Both the position numbers and the translations under genes were made by a program. DNA of 64,000 nucleotides, from positions 1,426,001 to 1,490,000 of the forward strand of contig JAAQVN010000001.1 of the NCBI GenBank assembly GCA_011754535.1. The letters are read 5' to 3'. This document shows positions 19,202-29,176 of this stretch, one piece after another (position 1 is the first letter of the stretch; every line of letters begins with the position of its first letter). The stretch comes from Enterobacter asburiae (lineage in GTDB: Bacteria > Pseudomonadota > Gammaproteobacteria > Enterobacterales > Enterobacteriaceae). Below the pieces are notes generated by a model. The model was not told the origin of the DNA. It saw only the letters and a list, made by a program, of their open reading frames with translations, and made no database searches.

Positions 19202-20967
19202 TGAAACTGCCAGTCAGAGAATTTGATGCTGTTGTAATTGGTGCCGGTGGCGCAGGTATGCGTGCCGCACTACAAATTTCCCAGAGCGGCCAGACCTGTG
19301 CGCTGCTCTCTAAAGTGTTCCCGACCCGTTCCCACACTGTGTCTGCGCAGGGCGGTATCACCGTTGCGCTGGGTAACTCCCACGAAGATAACTGGGAATG
19401 GCACATGTACGACACGGTTAAAGGTTCCGACTATATCGGCGACCAGGATGCCATCGAATATATGTGTAAAACCGGCCCGGAAGCGATTCTGGAGCTGGAT
19501 CACATGGGGCTGCCGTTCTCCCGTCTGGAAAATGGCACCATCTATCAGCGTCCGTTTGGCGGCCAGTCGAAAAACTTCGGCGGCGAGCAGGCGGCACGTA
19601 CCGCGGCGGCGGCTGACCGTACCGGCCACGCGCTGCTGCACACCCTGTATCAGCAGAACCTGAAAAACCACACCACCATCTTCTCCGAGTGGTACGCGCT
19701 GGATCTGGTGAAAAACGCCGATGGCGCGATCGTGGGCTGTACCGCGCTGTGCATCGAAACCGGTGAAGTGGTTTACTTCAAAGCCCGCGCTACCGTGCTG
19801 GCGACCGGCGGCGCAGGCCGTATTTACCAGTCCACCACCAACGCCCACATCAACACCGGTGACGGTGTCGGTATGGCTATCCGCGCGGGCGTGCCGGTGC
19901 AGGATATGGAGATGTGGCAGTTCCACCCAACCGGTATCGCCGGTGCGGGCGTGCTGGTAACAGAAGGCTGCCGTGGTGAAGGTGGCTACCTGCTGAACAA
20001 ACACGGCGAGCGCTTCATGGAGCGTTATGCCCCGAATGCGAAAGACCTGGCGGGTCGTGACGTGGTGGCGCGTTCCATCATGATCGAAATCCGTGAAGGC
20101 CGCGGCTGTGACGGCCCATGGGGTCCACACGCGAAGCTGAAGCTCGACCATCTGGGTAAAGAGGTGCTGGAATCCCGTCTGCCGGGCATCCTGGAACTGT
20201 CCCGCACCTTCGCCCACGTCGACCCGGTGAAAGAGCCGATTCCGGTTATCCCAACCTGCCACTACATGATGGGCGGTATTCCGACCAAAGTGACCGGCCA
20301 GGCGCTTACCGTGAACGAGCAGGGCGAAGACGTGGTTATCCCTGGCCTGTTCGCCGTAGGCGAAATTGCCTGCGTGTCCGTACACGGCGCAAACCGTCTG
20401 GGCGGCAACTCGCTGCTGGACCTGGTAGTGTTTGGTCGTGCGGTGGGTCTGCATCTGCAGGAATCCATTGCCGAGCAGGGCGCGCTGCGTGACGCAACCG
20501 ACGACGAAATCGATGCCTCTCTTGAGCGCCTCAACCGCTGGAACGGTAACCGTAACGGCGAAGATCCGGTTGAAATCCGTAAAGCGCTGCAGGAGTGCAT
20601 GCAGCATAACTTCTCGGTATTCCGCGAAGGCGACGCGATGGCCAAAGGTCTTGAGCAACTGAAAGCGATCCGCGAGCGTCTGAAAAATGCCCGTCTGGAC
20701 GACACCTCCAGCGAGTTCAACACCCAGCGCGTTGAGTGCCTGGAGCTGGATAACCTGATGGAAACCGCGTTCGCGACGGCGATGTCGGCAAACTTCCGTA
20801 CCGAAAGCCGTGGCGCGCATAGCCGCTTCGACTTCCCGGATCGTGATGACGAAAACTGGCTGTGCCATTCCCTGTATCTGCCAGAGTCGGAAACCATGAC
20901 GCGTCGTAGCGTCAATATGGAACCGAAACTGCGTCCGGCGTTCCCGCCGAAGATTCGTACTTACTAA
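19201..20967 (+). CDS. sdhA: Succinate dehydrogenase flavoprotein subunit
   Basis: Catalytic subunit that oxidises succinate to fumarate with covalently bound FAD. It has 588 residues, as in E. coli, from ATG 19201. The dinucleotide-binding GAGGAGM motif is at residues 15-21 and the FAD-linking His45 is in [12 protein letters not shown]. Substrate-site motifs include [22 protein letters not shown] and HYMMGGIPT, and [11 protein letters not shown] closes the FAD site. The upstream in-frame ATG at 19189 lies within sdhD and is not used. Confidence 0.98.
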   Translation: MKLPVREFDAVVIGAGGAGMRAALQISQSGQTCALLSKVFPTRSHTVSAQGGITVALGNSHEDNWEWHMYDTVKGSDYIGDQDAIEYMCKTGPEAILELDHMGLPFSRLENGTIYQRPFGGQSKNFGGEQAARTAAAADRTGHALLHTLYQQNLKNHTTIFSEWYALDLVKNADGAIVGCTALCIETGEVVYFKARATVLATGGAGRIYQSTTNAHINTGDGVGMAIRAGVPVQDMEMWQFHPTGIAGAGVLVTEGCRGEGGYLLNKHGERFMERYAPNAKDLAGRDVVARSIMIEIREGRGCDGPWGPHAKLKLDHLGKEVLESRLPGILELSRTFAHVDPVKEPIPVIPTCHYMMGGIPTKVTGQALTVNEQGEDVVIPGLFAVGEIACVSVHGANRLGGNSLLDLVVFGRAVGLHLQESIAEQGALRDATDDEIDASLERLNRWNGNRNGEDPVEIRKALQECMQHNFSVFREGDAMAKGLEQLKAIRERLKNARLDDTSSEFNTQRVECLELDNLMETAFATAMSANFRTESRGAHSRFDFPDRDDENWLCHSLYLPESETMTRRSVNMEPKLRPAFPPKIRTY

Positions 20968-20982
20968 TGCGGAGACAGGATA

Positions 20983-21699
20983 ATGAAACTCGAATTCTCA
21001 GTTTATCGTTATAACCCGGATGTTGATGATGCTCCGCGCATGCAGGATTACACCCTGGAAGCGGAAGAAGGCCGTGACATGATGCTGCTGGATGCGTTAA
21101 TCCAGCTGAAAGAAAAAGATCCTACGCTGTCGTTCCGCCGCTCCTGCCGTGAAGGGGTTTGTGGCTCTGACGGGGTGAACATGAACGGCAAAAATGGCCT
21201 GGCCTGCATCACGCCAATTTCAGCGTTGCAGCGTCCTGGTCAGAAAATTGTTATCCGTCCTCTGCCAGGCCTGCCGGTCGTGCGTGATTTGGTGGTAGAC
21301 ATGGGGCAATTCTATGCACAATATGAGAAGATTAAGCCTTACTTATTGAATAATGGGCAAAATCCACCCGCTCGCGAGCACTTACAGTCTCCTGAGCAGC
21401 GTGAAAAACTCGATGGGTTGTACGAGTGTATTCTTTGTGCATGTTGTTCAACGTCCTGCCCGTCGTTCTGGTGGAACCCGGACAAGTTTATCGGCCCGGC
21501 CGGTCTGCTGGCTGCCTATCGCTTCCTGATCGATAGCCGCGACACCGAAACCGATAGCCGTCTGGAAGGACTGAGTGACGCTTTCAGCGTATTCCGCTGC
21601 CATAGCATCATGAACTGCGTCAGTGTGTGTCCGAAGGGGCTGAACCCGACGCGCGCTATCGGTCATATTAAGTCGATGCTGCTGCAGCGCAGTGCGTAA
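20983..21699 (+). CDS. sdhB: Succinate dehydrogenase iron-sulfur subunit
   Basis: Carries electrons from SdhA to the membrane quinone site through [2Fe-2S], [4Fe-4S] and [3Fe-4S] clusters. The 238 residues match E. coli. Ligand clusters are SCREGVCGSDG...C (plant-ferredoxin-type), CILCACCSTSCPSFW and CHSIMNCVSVCPKGLNP. It starts 15 bp after sdhA. The long repeat region to sucA follows. Confidence 0.98.
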   Translation: MKLEFSVYRYNPDVDDAPRMQDYTLEAEEGRDMMLLDALIQLKEKDPTLSFRRSCREGVCGSDGVNMNGKNGLACITPISALQRPGQKIVIRPLPGLPVVRDLVVDMGQFYAQYEKIKPYLLNNGQNPPAREHLQSPEQREKLDGLYECILCACCSTSCPSFWWNPDKFIGPAGLLAAYRFLIDSRDTETDSRLEGLSDAFSVFRCHSIMNCVSVCPKGLNPTRAIGHIKSMLLQRSA

Positions 21700-21716
21700 G
21701 TAGTGAGAGGGGAGCG

Positions 21717-21762
21717 CTGTTCCCCTCACCCTAACCCTCTCCCTAAGGGAGAGGGAACAGAT
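21717..21762. repeat. Short palindromic repeat after sdhB
   Basis: CCCTCTCCC-TAA-GGGAGAGGG is a perfect hairpin within the tract CCCCTCACCCTAACCCTCTCC, a repeat family I associate with Enterobacter and Klebsiella intergenic regions. It lies 18 bp after the sdhB stop. Confidence 0.7.
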
Positions 21763-21766
21763 TGCA

Positions 21767-21939
21767 GAAACCTTTAAAAACTGCCAGTTAAGTAAATAAT
21801 CGAGACGTTCAGCGCGAGACAAGGCGCGGCTGAACGAATCCCCTGGAGCATAGTTAACTATGTGACTGGGGTGAGTGAAAGCCGCAACGCAGTCGCAGCC
21901 GGAACGACGAAGATTATTTAGACAGTTTCTAAAGGTTCC
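21767..21939. repeat. ERIC-like long inverted repeat between sdhB and sucA
   Basis: The core GAATCCCCTGGAGCATAG-TTAA-CTATGTGACTGGGGTGAGTGAA resembles the ERIC (IRU) repeat. The outer arms are also inverted copies: GAAACCTTTAAAAACTG (from 21767) pairs with the complement of CAGTTTCTAAAGGTTCC (to 21939), so the whole element can fold into one large hairpin. It is within the transcribed spacer joining sdhCDAB to sucABCD. Confidence 0.78.
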
Positions 21940-22043
21940 TTCGCGGGCCAATAAGAGCTCGCAGGTGAACCCCGGCACGTACACGTGGTGTGCGTGGTAG
22001 TTTCTACGGCGAAAGTAAGCATAAAAATGCTTAAGGGATCACG

Positions 22044-24851
22044 ATGCAGAACGGCGCAATGAAAGCCTGGCTGGACTCTTCTTACCTCTCTGGTGCGAAC
22101 CAGAGCTGGATAGAACAGCTCTATGAAGACTTCTTAACCGATCCTGACTCAGTGGACGCAAACTGGCGTTCCATGTTCCAGCAGTTGCCTGGTACAGGGG
22201 TCAAACCGGATCAATTCCATTCCAAAACACGTGATTATTTCCGTCGTCTGGCGAAGGATGCCTCACGTTACTCTTCTGCGATTTCCGACCCTGACACCAA
22301 TGCGAAACAGGTTAAAGTCCTGCAGCTTATCAACGCTTATCGCTTCCGCGGTCACCAGCATGCGAATCTCGATCCGCTGGGACTGTGGAAACAAGACCGT
22401 GTGGCCGATCTCGATCCGGCGTATCACGATCTGACCGAGGCCGATTTCCAGGAAAGCTTTAACGTAGGTTCCTTTGCCATCGGCAAAGACACGATGAAGC
22501 TGGGCGATCTGATTGACGCGCTCAAGCAAACCTACTGCGGCTCCATCGGCGCGGAATATATGCACATCACCTCTACCGAAGAGAAACGCTGGATCCAGCA
22601 GCGCATCGAATCCGTAGCGGGCCACGCGACCTTCTCGGCTGACGAGAAAAAACGCTTCCTGAGTGAACTGACCGCAGCGGAAGGGCTTGAGCGCTATCTG
22701 GGCGCGAAGTTCCCGGGCGCAAAACGCTTCTCGCTGGAAGGCGGCGACGCGCTGGTGCCGATGCTGAAAGAGCTGATTCGCCACGCAGGCAAGAGCGGCA
22801 CCCGTGAAGTGGTGCTCGGCATGGCGCACCGTGGTCGTCTGAACGTGCTGGTCAACGTGCTGGGTAAAAAACCGCAGGACCTGTTCGACGAATTCGCGGG
22901 CAAACATAAAGAACACCTCGGCACCGGCGACGTGAAGTACCACATGGGCTTCTCGTCGGATATCGAAACCGAAGGCGGTCTGGTTCACCTGGCGCTGGCG
23001 TTTAACCCGTCGCACCTGGAAATCGTCAGCCCGGTGGTTATCGGTTCCGTACGCGCGCGTCTGGATCGTCTGGACGAGCCAAGCAGTAATAAAGTGCTGC
23101 CAATCACCATCCACGGCGATGCGGCGGTAACAGGGCAGGGCGTGGTTCAGGAAACCCTGAACATGTCGAAAGCGCGTGGTTACGAAGTGGGCGGTACCGT
23201 TCGCATCGTGATCAACAACCAGGTGGGCTTTACTACCTCTAACCCGTTGGATGCGCGTTCTACCCCGTACTGCACCGACATCGGTAAGATGGTACAGGCA
23301 CCCATCTTCCACGTTAACGCGGATGACCCGGAAGCCGTTGCTTTCGTTACTCGCCTGGCGCTGGACTTCCGTAATACCTTCAAACGCGATGTGTTCATTG
23401 ACCTCTTCTGCTACCGCCGTCACGGCCACAACGAAGCGGATGAGCCAAGTGCAACCCAGCCGCTGATGTACCAGAAAATCAAAAAACACCCGACCCCGCG
23501 CAAAATCTATGCTGACAAGCTGGAAAGCGACAAAGTGGCGACGCTGGAAGATGCGACTGAAATGGTCAACCTCTACCGCGACGCGCTGGACGCGGGTGAA
23601 TGCGTAGTGAAAGAGCTGCGCCCGATGAACATGCACTCCTTTACCTGGTCTCCGTACCTCAACCACGAGTGGGATGAGAGCTACCCGAACAAGGTGGAGA
23701 TGAAGCGCCTGCAGGAGCTGGCTAAACGCATCAGCACCGTGCCGGACGCTATCGAGATGCAGTCTCGCGTGGCGAAAATTTACGCTGACCGTCAGTCCAT
23801 GGCGGCAGGCGAGAAGCTGTTTGACTGGGGCGGCGCGGAAACGCTGGCTTACGCGACGCTGGTTGACGAAGGCATTCCTGTTCGTCTGTCCGGTGAAGAT
23901 GCGGGCCGCGGCACCTTCTTCCACCGTCATGCGGTGGTTCACAACCAGTCTAACGGTTCAACCTACACCCCGCTGCAGCACGTGCACAACGGTCAGGGCC
24001 AGTTCAAGGTCTGGGACTCCGTGCTGTCTGAAGAAGCGGTACTGGCTTTCGAGTACGGTTACGCCACGGCAGAACCGCGCACCCTGACCATCTGGGAAGC
24101 GCAGTTCGGTGACTTCGCCAACGGTGCGCAGGTGGTTATCGACCAGTTCATCTCCTCCGGCGAGCAGAAGTGGGGCCGTATGTGTGGCCTGGTGATGCTG
24201 CTGCCGCACGGTTATGAAGGTCAGGGTCCGGAGCACTCCTCCGCGCGTCTGGAACGTTATCTGCAGCTTTGCGCCGAGCAGAACATGCAGGTCTGCGTGC
24301 CGTCCACCCCGGCTCAGGTCTACCACATGCTGCGTCGTCAGGCGCTGCGCGGTATGCGTCGTCCGCTGGTGGTGATGTCGCCGAAATCCCTGCTGCGTCA
24401 TCCGCTGGCGGTGTCCAGCCTGGATGAGCTGGCGAACGGCACCTTCCTGCCGGCCATCGGTGAAATTGACGAGCTGGATCCGCAGGCCGTGAAGCGTGTG
24501 GTGATGTGTTCTGGTAAGGTTTATTACGACCTGCTGGAACAGCGCCGTAAGAACGATCAGAAAGATGTCGCCATCGTGCGTATCGAACAGCTTTATCCAT
24601 TCCCGCATCAGGCGATGCAGGAAGTGCTGAAACAGTACGCTCACGTACATGATTTTGTCTGGTGCCAGGAAGAGCCGCTCAACCAGGGCGCATGGTACTG
24701 CAGCCAGCATCATTTCCGTGAAGTGATTCCATTTGGTTCAGCCCTGCGCTATGCAGGTCGCCCGGCCTCCGCCTCTCCGGCGGTAGGGTATATGTCCGTT
24801 CACCAGAAGCAGCAACAAGATCTGGTCAATGACGCGCTGAACGTCGATTAA
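22044..24851 (+). CDS. sucA: 2-oxoglutarate dehydrogenase E1 component
   Basis: Thiamine-diphosphate enzyme that decarboxylates 2-oxoglutarate and transfers the succinyl group to the lipoyl arm of SucB. It has 935 residues (E. coli 933) starting [20 protein letters not shown]. The ThDP/Mg motif is [18 protein letters not shown]...NNQVGF. The active-site [17 protein letters not shown] and [16 protein letters not shown] blocks and the transketolase-like pyrimidine domain ([18 protein letters not shown]) are intact. Relative to E. coli there is a two-residue difference near VAGHATF, a hypervariable stretch. Confidence 0.98.
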   Translation: MQNGAMKAWLDSSYLSGANQSWIEQLYEDFLTDPDSVDANWRSMFQQLPGTGVKPDQFHSKTRDYFRRLAKDASRYSSAISDPDTNAKQVKVLQLINAYRFRGHQHANLDPLGLWKQDRVADLDPAYHDLTEADFQESFNVGSFAIGKDTMKLGDLIDALKQTYCGSIGAEYMHITSTEEKRWIQQRIESVAGHATFSADEKKRFLSELTAAEGLERYLGAKFPGAKRFSLEGGDALVPMLKELIRHAGKSGTREVVLGMAHRGRLNVLVNVLGKKPQDLFDEFAGKHKEHLGTGDVKYHMGFSSDIETEGGLVHLALAFNPSHLEIVSPVVIGSVRARLDRLDEPSSNKVLPITIHGDAAVTGQGVVQETLNMSKARGYEVGGTVRIVINNQVGFTTSNPLDARSTPYCTDIGKMVQAPIFHVNADDPEAVAFVTRLALDFRNTFKRDVFIDLFCYRRHGHNEADEPSATQPLMYQKIKKHPTPRKIYADKLESDKVATLEDATEMVNLYRDALDAGECVVKELRPMNMHSFTWSPYLNHEWDESYPNKVEMKRLQELAKRISTVPDAIEMQSRVAKIYADRQSMAAGEKLFDWGGAETLAYATLVDEGIPVRLSGEDAGRGTFFHRHAVVHNQSNGSTYTPLQHVHNGQGQFKVWDSVLSEEAVLAFEYGYATAEPRTLTIWEAQFGDFANGAQVVIDQFISSGEQKWGRMCGLVMLLPHGYEGQGPEHSSARLERYLQLCAEQNMQVCVPSTPAQVYHMLRRQALRGMRRPLVVMSPKSLLRHPLAVSSLDELANGTFLPAIGEIDELDPQAVKRVVMCSGKVYYDLLEQRRKNDQKDVAIVRIEQLYPFPHQAMQEVLKQYAHVHDFVWCQEEPLNQGAWYCSQHHFREVIPFGSALRYAGRPASASPAVGYMSVHQKQQQDLVNDALNVD

Positions 24852-24865
24852 TTAAAGGATACATA

Positions 24866-26086
24866 ATGAGTAGCGTAGATATTCTTGTTCCCGACCTGCC
24901 TGAATCCGTAGCAGATGCGACCGTCGCTACCTGGCACAAAAAACCAGGCGATGCCGTTAAGCGCGATGAAGTGCTGGTAGAAATCGAAACTGACAAAGTG
25001 GTACTGGAAGTACCGGCTTCGGCGGATGGCGTTCTGGACGCGGTGCTGGAAGATGAAGGTACCACCGTCACCTCTCGTCAGATCCTGGGTCGCCTGCGTG
25101 AAGGCAACAGCGCGGGCAAAGAGTCCAGCGCCAAGTCTGAAGAGAAAGCCTCTACGCCGGCTCAGCGCCAGCAGGCTTCTCTGGAAGAACAGTCTAACGA
25201 TGCCCTCAGCCCGGCGATCCGTCGCCTGCTGGCGGAACACAGCCTTGACCCGGCAGCCATTAAAGGCACCGGTGTGGGCGGTCGTCTGACGCGCGAAGAT
25301 ATCGACAAGCACCTGGCGAAAGCGCCAGCTCAGGCAGAAGCGAAAGCCCCTGCGGCAGCGCCAGCAGCTCAGCCTGCTCTGGGCGCACGCAGCGAAAAAC
25401 GCGTGCCAATGACCCGCCTGCGCAAGCGCGTGGCCGAGCGTCTGCTGGAAGCGAAAAACTCCACCGCGATGCTGACCACCTTCAACGAAGTGAACATGAA
25501 GCCAATCATGGACCTGCGTAAGCAGTACGGTGACGCCTTTGAAAAACGTCACGGTATCCGTCTGGGCTTTATGTCCTTCTACGTGAAGGCGGTGGTTGAA
25601 GCGCTGAAACGCTATCCGGAAGTGAACGCGTCTATCGATGGCGATGACGTGGTTTACCACAACTATTTCGACGTCAGCATGGCGGTTTCTACTCCACGTG
25701 GCCTGGTAACGCCGGTTCTGCGTGATGTGGATACCCTGGGTATGGCTGATATTGAGAAAAACATTAAAGAGCTGGCTGTTAAAGGCCGCGACGGTAAGCT
25801 GACCGTAGACGACCTGACCGGCGGTAACTTCACCATTACCAACGGCGGCGTATTCGGCTCGCTGATGTCTACCCCGATCATTAACCCGCCGCAGAGCGCG
25901 ATCCTGGGTATGCACGCCATTAAAGATCGTCCTATGGCGGTAGACGGTAAGGTTGAGATCCTGCCGATGATGTACCTGGCGCTCTCTTACGATCACCGCC
26001 TGATCGACGGCCGCGAGTCCGTAGGCTTCCTGGTGGCGATTAAAGAGCTGCTGGAAGATCCAACGCGCCTGCTGCTGGACGTCTAG
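24866..26086 (+). CDS. sucB: Dihydrolipoyl succinyltransferase (E2 of 2-oxoglutarate dehydrogenase)
   Basis: Core of the 2-oxoglutarate dehydrogenase complex; transfers succinyl from lipoamide to CoA. It has 406 residues. The N-terminal lipoyl domain bears Lys44 in [11 protein letters not shown], the peripheral-subunit-binding domain is [21 protein letters not shown], and a long Ala/Lys/Pro linker follows (about 155-175). The C-terminal acyltransferase ends with catalytic [11 protein letters not shown]. The gene starts 14 bp after sucA. Confidence 0.98.
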   Translation: MSSVDILVPDLPESVADATVATWHKKPGDAVKRDEVLVEIETDKVVLEVPASADGVLDAVLEDEGTTVTSRQILGRLREGNSAGKESSAKSEEKASTPAQRQQASLEEQSNDALSPAIRRLLAEHSLDPAAIKGTGVGGRLTREDIDKHLAKAPAQAEAKAPAAAPAAQPALGARSEKRVPMTRLRKRVAERLLEAKNSTAMLTTFNEVNMKPIMDLRKQYGDAFEKRHGIRLGFMSFYVKAVVEALKRYPEVNASIDGDDVVYHNYFDVSMAVSTPRGLVTPVLRDVDTLGMADIEKNIKELAVKGRDGKLTVDDLTGGNFTITNGGVFGSLMSTPIINPPQSAILGMHAIKDRPMAVDGKVEILPMMYLALSYDHRLIDGRESVGFLVAIKELLEDPTRLLLDV

Positions 26087-26098
26087 TTTTGCAGTCTT

Positions 26099-26123
26099 GC
26101 CCGGCGGCGTATGGCTGCCGGGC
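26099..26123 (+). repeat. REP-like hairpin between sucB and sucC
   Basis: GCCCGGC (26099-26105) and GCCGGGC (26117-26123) form a stem with an 11-base loop in the 83-bp sucB-sucC spacer. It lacks a T-run, so it is more likely a REP half-unit or mRNA-stability hairpin than a terminator. Confidence 0.6.
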
Positions 26124-26169
26124 CAATAAAAGCACGACCTAACGATTACCTGAAGGATGGATAGAACAC

Positions 26170-27336
26170 ATGAACTTACATGAATATCAGGCCAAACAGC
26201 TGTTTGCCCGGTATGGCTTACCGGCTCCGGTGGGTTATGCCTGTACTACCCCGCGTGAAGCAGAAGAAGCCGCATCTAAAATCGGTTCCGGCCCGTGGGT
26301 AGTTAAATGTCAGGTTCACGCTGGTGGCCGTGGTAAAGCGGGCGGTGTGAAGGTTGTTAAGAGCAAAGAAGAGATTCGTGCGTTTGCTGAACATTGGCTC
26401 GGCAAGCGTCTGGTGACCTACCAGACAGATGCAAACGGCCAGCCGGTCAACCAGATCCTGGTTGAAGCGGCAACCGATATCGCGAAAGAGCTGTACCTGG
26501 GCGCGGTTGTTGACCGTAGCTCCCGTCGCGTGGTGTTCATGGCGTCTACCGAAGGTGGCGTGGAAATCGAAAAAGTGGCGGAAGAAACGCCTCACCTGAT
26601 CCACAAAGTGGCTATCGATCCGCTGGCGGGCCCAATGCCTTACCAGGGGCGCGAGCTGGCGTTCAAACTGGGCCTGGAAGGCAAGCTGGTTCAGCAGTTC
26701 ACCAAGATCTTCATGGGTCTGGCGACCATCTTCCTGGAGCGCGACCTGGCGCTGATCGAGATCAACCCGCTGGTGATCACCACCCAGGGCGATCTGATCT
26801 GCCTCGACGGCAAGCTGGGCGCTGACGGCAACGCGCTGTTCCGCCAGCCGGATCTGCGCGAAATGCGCGATCAGTCTCAGGAAGATCCACGTGAAGCGCA
26901 GGCGGCACAGTGGGAACTGAACTACGTAGCGCTGGATGGTAACATCGGCTGCATGGTTAACGGTGCGGGCCTGGCAATGGGCACCATGGATATCGTTAAG
27001 CTGCACGGCGGTGAGCCAGCAAACTTCCTCGACGTGGGCGGTGGCGCAACCAAAGAGCGCGTAACCGAAGCGTTTAAAATCATTCTCTCCGACGACAACG
27101 TGAAGGCTGTTCTGGTGAACATCTTCGGCGGTATCGTCCGTTGCGACCTGATCGCAGACGGTATCATCGGTGCGGTAGAAGAAGTGGGTGTTAATGTTCC
27201 GGTTGTTGTGCGTCTGGAAGGTAACAACGCTGAACTCGGCGCGAAAAAACTGGCTGACAGCGGCCTGAATATTATTGCAGCGAAAAGTCTGACGGATGCA
27301 GCTCAGCAGGTTGTTGCCGCAGTGGAGGGGAAATAA
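26170..27336 (+). CDS. sucC: Succinyl-CoA synthetase beta subunit
   Basis: ATP-grasp subunit of succinyl-CoA synthetase, which makes succinate and ATP (or GTP) from succinyl-CoA. It has 388 residues as in E. coli. It begins [20 protein letters not shown] and shows [17 protein letters not shown] for nucleotide binding, LIEINPLVI for Mg and [15 protein letters not shown] with [10 protein letters not shown] at the C-terminal ligase domain. Its TAA overlaps the sucD ATG by one base. Confidence 0.98.
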   Translation: MNLHEYQAKQLFARYGLPAPVGYACTTPREAEEAASKIGSGPWVVKCQVHAGGRGKAGGVKVVKSKEEIRAFAEHWLGKRLVTYQTDANGQPVNQILVEAATDIAKELYLGAVVDRSSRRVVFMASTEGGVEIEKVAEETPHLIHKVAIDPLAGPMPYQGRELAFKLGLEGKLVQQFTKIFMGLATIFLERDLALIEINPLVITTQGDLICLDGKLGADGNALFRQPDLREMRDQSQEDPREAQAAQWELNYVALDGNIGCMVNGAGLAMGTMDIVKLHGGEPANFLDVGGGATKERVTEAFKIILSDDNVKAVLVNIFGGIVRCDLIADGIIGAVEEVGVNVPVVVRLEGNNAELGAKKLADSGLNIIAAKSLTDAAQQVVAAVEGK

Positions 27337-28205
27337 TGTCCGTTTTAATTAATAAAGATACCAAGGTTATCTGCCAGGGCTTCACCGGTAGCCAGGGGAC
27401 TTTCCACTCCGAACAGGCGATTGCCTATGGTACGCAGATGGTTGGCGGCGTAACGCCAGGTAAAGGCGGTACCACCCACCTGGGCCTGCCTGTGTTCAAC
27501 ACCGTGCGTGAAGCGGTAGAAGCGACGGGCGCAACCGCGACCGTGATCTACGTTCCGGCTCCGTTCTGCAAAGACTCCATTCTGGAAGCGATCGACGCAG
27601 GCATTAAACTGATCATCACCATCACCGAAGGCATCCCGACGCTGGATATGCTGACCGTGAAGGTGAAGCTGGACGAAGCAGGCGTGCGCATGATCGGCCC
27701 GAACTGCCCTGGCGTTATCACCCCGGGCGAATGCAAAATCGGCATCATGCCGGGCCACATTCACAAGCCGGGTAAAGTGGGCATCGTGTCCCGTTCCGGT
27801 ACCCTGACCTATGAAGCGGTTAAGCAGACCACCGATTACGGCTTCGGCCAGTCCACCTGCGTGGGCATCGGCGGTGACCCGATCCCGGGCTCTAACTTCA
27901 TCGATATCCTGAAGCTGTTCCAGGAAGATCCGCAGACCGAAGCGATCGTGATGATCGGTGAGATCGGCGGAAGCGCGGAAGAAGAAGCGGCTGCTTACAT
28001 CAAAGAACACGTGACCAAGCCAGTTGTGGGCTACATCGCGGGTGTGACCGCGCCGAAAGGCAAGCGTATGGGTCACGCAGGCGCGATCATCGCCGGTGGT
28101 AAAGGTACGGCTGATGAGAAATTCGCAGCGCTGGAAGCCGCAGGCGTGAAGACCGTTCGCAGCCTGGCGGATATCGGCGAAGCACTGAAATCCATCATTA
28201 AGTAA
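27336..28205 (+). CDS. sucD: Succinyl-CoA synthetase alpha subunit
   Basis: Binds CoA and carries the phosphohistidine intermediate. It has 289 residues, with CoA-binding [16 protein letters not shown] at the N-terminus. The active-site His is in [18 protein letters not shown] near residue 246, and [20 protein letters not shown] is typical. It is the last gene of the sdhCDAB-sucABCD unit. Confidence 0.98.
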   Translation: MSVLINKDTKVICQGFTGSQGTFHSEQAIAYGTQMVGGVTPGKGGTTHLGLPVFNTVREAVEATGATATVIYVPAPFCKDSILEAIDAGIKLIITITEGIPTLDMLTVKVKLDEAGVRMIGPNCPGVITPGECKIGIMPGHIHKPGKVGIVSRSGTLTYEAVKQTTDYGFGQSTCVGIGGDPIPGSNFIDILKLFQEDPQTEAIVMIGEIGGSAEEEAAAYIKEHVTKPVVGYIAGVTAPKGKRMGHAGAIIAGGKGTADEKFAALEAAGVKTVRSLADIGEALKSIIK

Positions 28206-28290
28206 GTCCTCTCTGCTCCCCGAAAGGAGGGCGTTGAAGTATAAAAATGTCCGTTTCGACATGGTTGGCCGCTGTAAAGCGGCCTTTTTT
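28206..28290 (+). ncRNA. 3' UTR of the suc operon at the position of the SdhX small RNA
   Basis: In E. coli the sdh-suc mRNA yields the small RNA SdhX (RybD) from its 3' UTR. Here the sucD stop is followed by about 60 bases containing CCCCGAAAGGAGGG and then a strong terminator, a comparable size and arrangement. Identity with SdhX is inferred from position and structure; I did not align the sequence. Confidence 0.55.
28267..28290 (+). terminator. Rho-independent terminator of sdhCDAB-sucABCD
   Basis: Stem GGCCGC-TGTAAA-GCGGCC followed by six T, 62 bp after sucD and touching the 3' end of the convergent mngR. Confidence 0.93.
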
Positions 28291-29005
28291 ATTGCCTGCG
28301 TTTGGCGACAAGCGTGAACTTGTAATCGTCGGTATTGAACACGTTGCGGCTGTATTCAAATACCCGTCCGTCCTTCAGAAACCCGCGGGAGACTTTTTCC
28401 AGGATCGGCTTTGCCGGATCGAGCGCCAGCGCGGCAATCGCCTCTTCTGACGGCATGATCGGCACCAGCTCCTGCTCGCTGCGATCGATAACCAGCTTCT
28501 TGATCTGCTCAACGTAGTGGTATTTCGAATTCTCCATCACTTCCCAGGTGAGGTCGGGGAACATCGCCAGCGGCATCCACGTTTCTTCCAGATTCACCGG
28601 TTTTTGTTTGATAAAGCGGACTCGTTTGACGTGCCAGACTTTATCGTCCGGGTTGATCGCCAGTCGTGCCGCGAGCATATCATCGGCTTTCACCACTTCG
28701 AAGACCCTGACGTCGCTGTGCGTATCGACGTTTCGGTCCGCCAGCTTTTCGTAAAATCCGGTGAGCTGGTAAATATCGTAGTTAACCCGCTCCTCTTTTA
28801 CATACGAGCCGCTGCCCTGAATGCTTTCGACGATCTGCTCATCGGCGAGCAGCTTCAGAGCCTGCCGTACGGTGACACGGCTGACGCTAAAAGCCTCCTG
28901 AAGGCTGGACTCCGTCGGGAGTGCGTCCCCGGGTTTTAATTCCCCGGCATTAATTTTCTCGCGGAACGCATCGGCTATCTGCCGGTACATTGGTTTATTG
29001 CCCAT
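28289..29005 (-). CDS. mngR: MngR, GntR/HutC-type repressor of mngAB
   Basis: Transcriptional repressor of the mannosylglycerate genes (formerly FarR), 238 residues. The N-terminal winged helix-turn-helix (about 5-75) contains MYRQIADAFREKINAGELKPG, SVSRVTVRQALKLL and SIQGSGSYV. The C-terminal UTRA ligand-binding domain follows (about 90-235, with VWHVKRVRFIKQKPVNLEETW). It is divergent from mngA, with palindromic sites in the spacer, and its 3' end meets the suc terminator. Confidence 0.95.
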   Translation of the reverse strand: MGNKPMYRQIADAFREKINAGELKPGDALPTESSLQEAFSVSRVTVRQALKLLADEQIVESIQGSGSYVKEERVNYDIYQLTGFYEKLADRNVDTHSDVRVFEVVKADDMLAARLAINPDDKVWHVKRVRFIKQKPVNLEETWMPLAMFPDLTWEVMENSKYHYVEQIKKLVIDRSEQELVPIMPSEEAIAALALDPAKPILEKVSRGFLKDGRVFEYSRNVFNTDDYKFTLVAKRRQ

Positions 29006-29055
29006 TTCATCGCGCCTGCTTAATACCTTTTTAGGGCATTATGCATTCAACTAAT

Positions 29056-29087
29056 AATTTGTAAATAATACAACTAAAATACAAATT
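29056..29087. promoter_or_regulatory. Candidate MngR operator region (mngR/mngA spacer)
   Basis: The inverted repeat AATTTGTA (29056-29063) / TACAAATT (29080-29087) encloses a second dyad TTGTA-AATAA-TACAA (29059-29073). The spacer is AT-rich and lies between the divergent repressor and its target, as expected for a GntR/HutC regulator. Assignment to MngR is inference. Confidence 0.55.
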
Positions 29088-29176
29088 TGACGGTTAGTGA
29101 AAATGATCACATAAATGTATTATTAAGTCTGCCAGAATCCTTCCCAGACAATAACTTTTTATAGGTGAGGATCTTT

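Noticed and set aside
19270..20868. 532-codon open frame on the minus strand opposite sdhA
   Set aside because: Shadow of sdhA; no ribosome site and no recognisable domain.
22263..23942. 559-codon open frame on the minus strand opposite sucA
   Set aside because: Shadow of sucA caused by strong codon bias; composition (His, Val, Arg, Gln rich) and lack of any family motif are typical of antisense frames.
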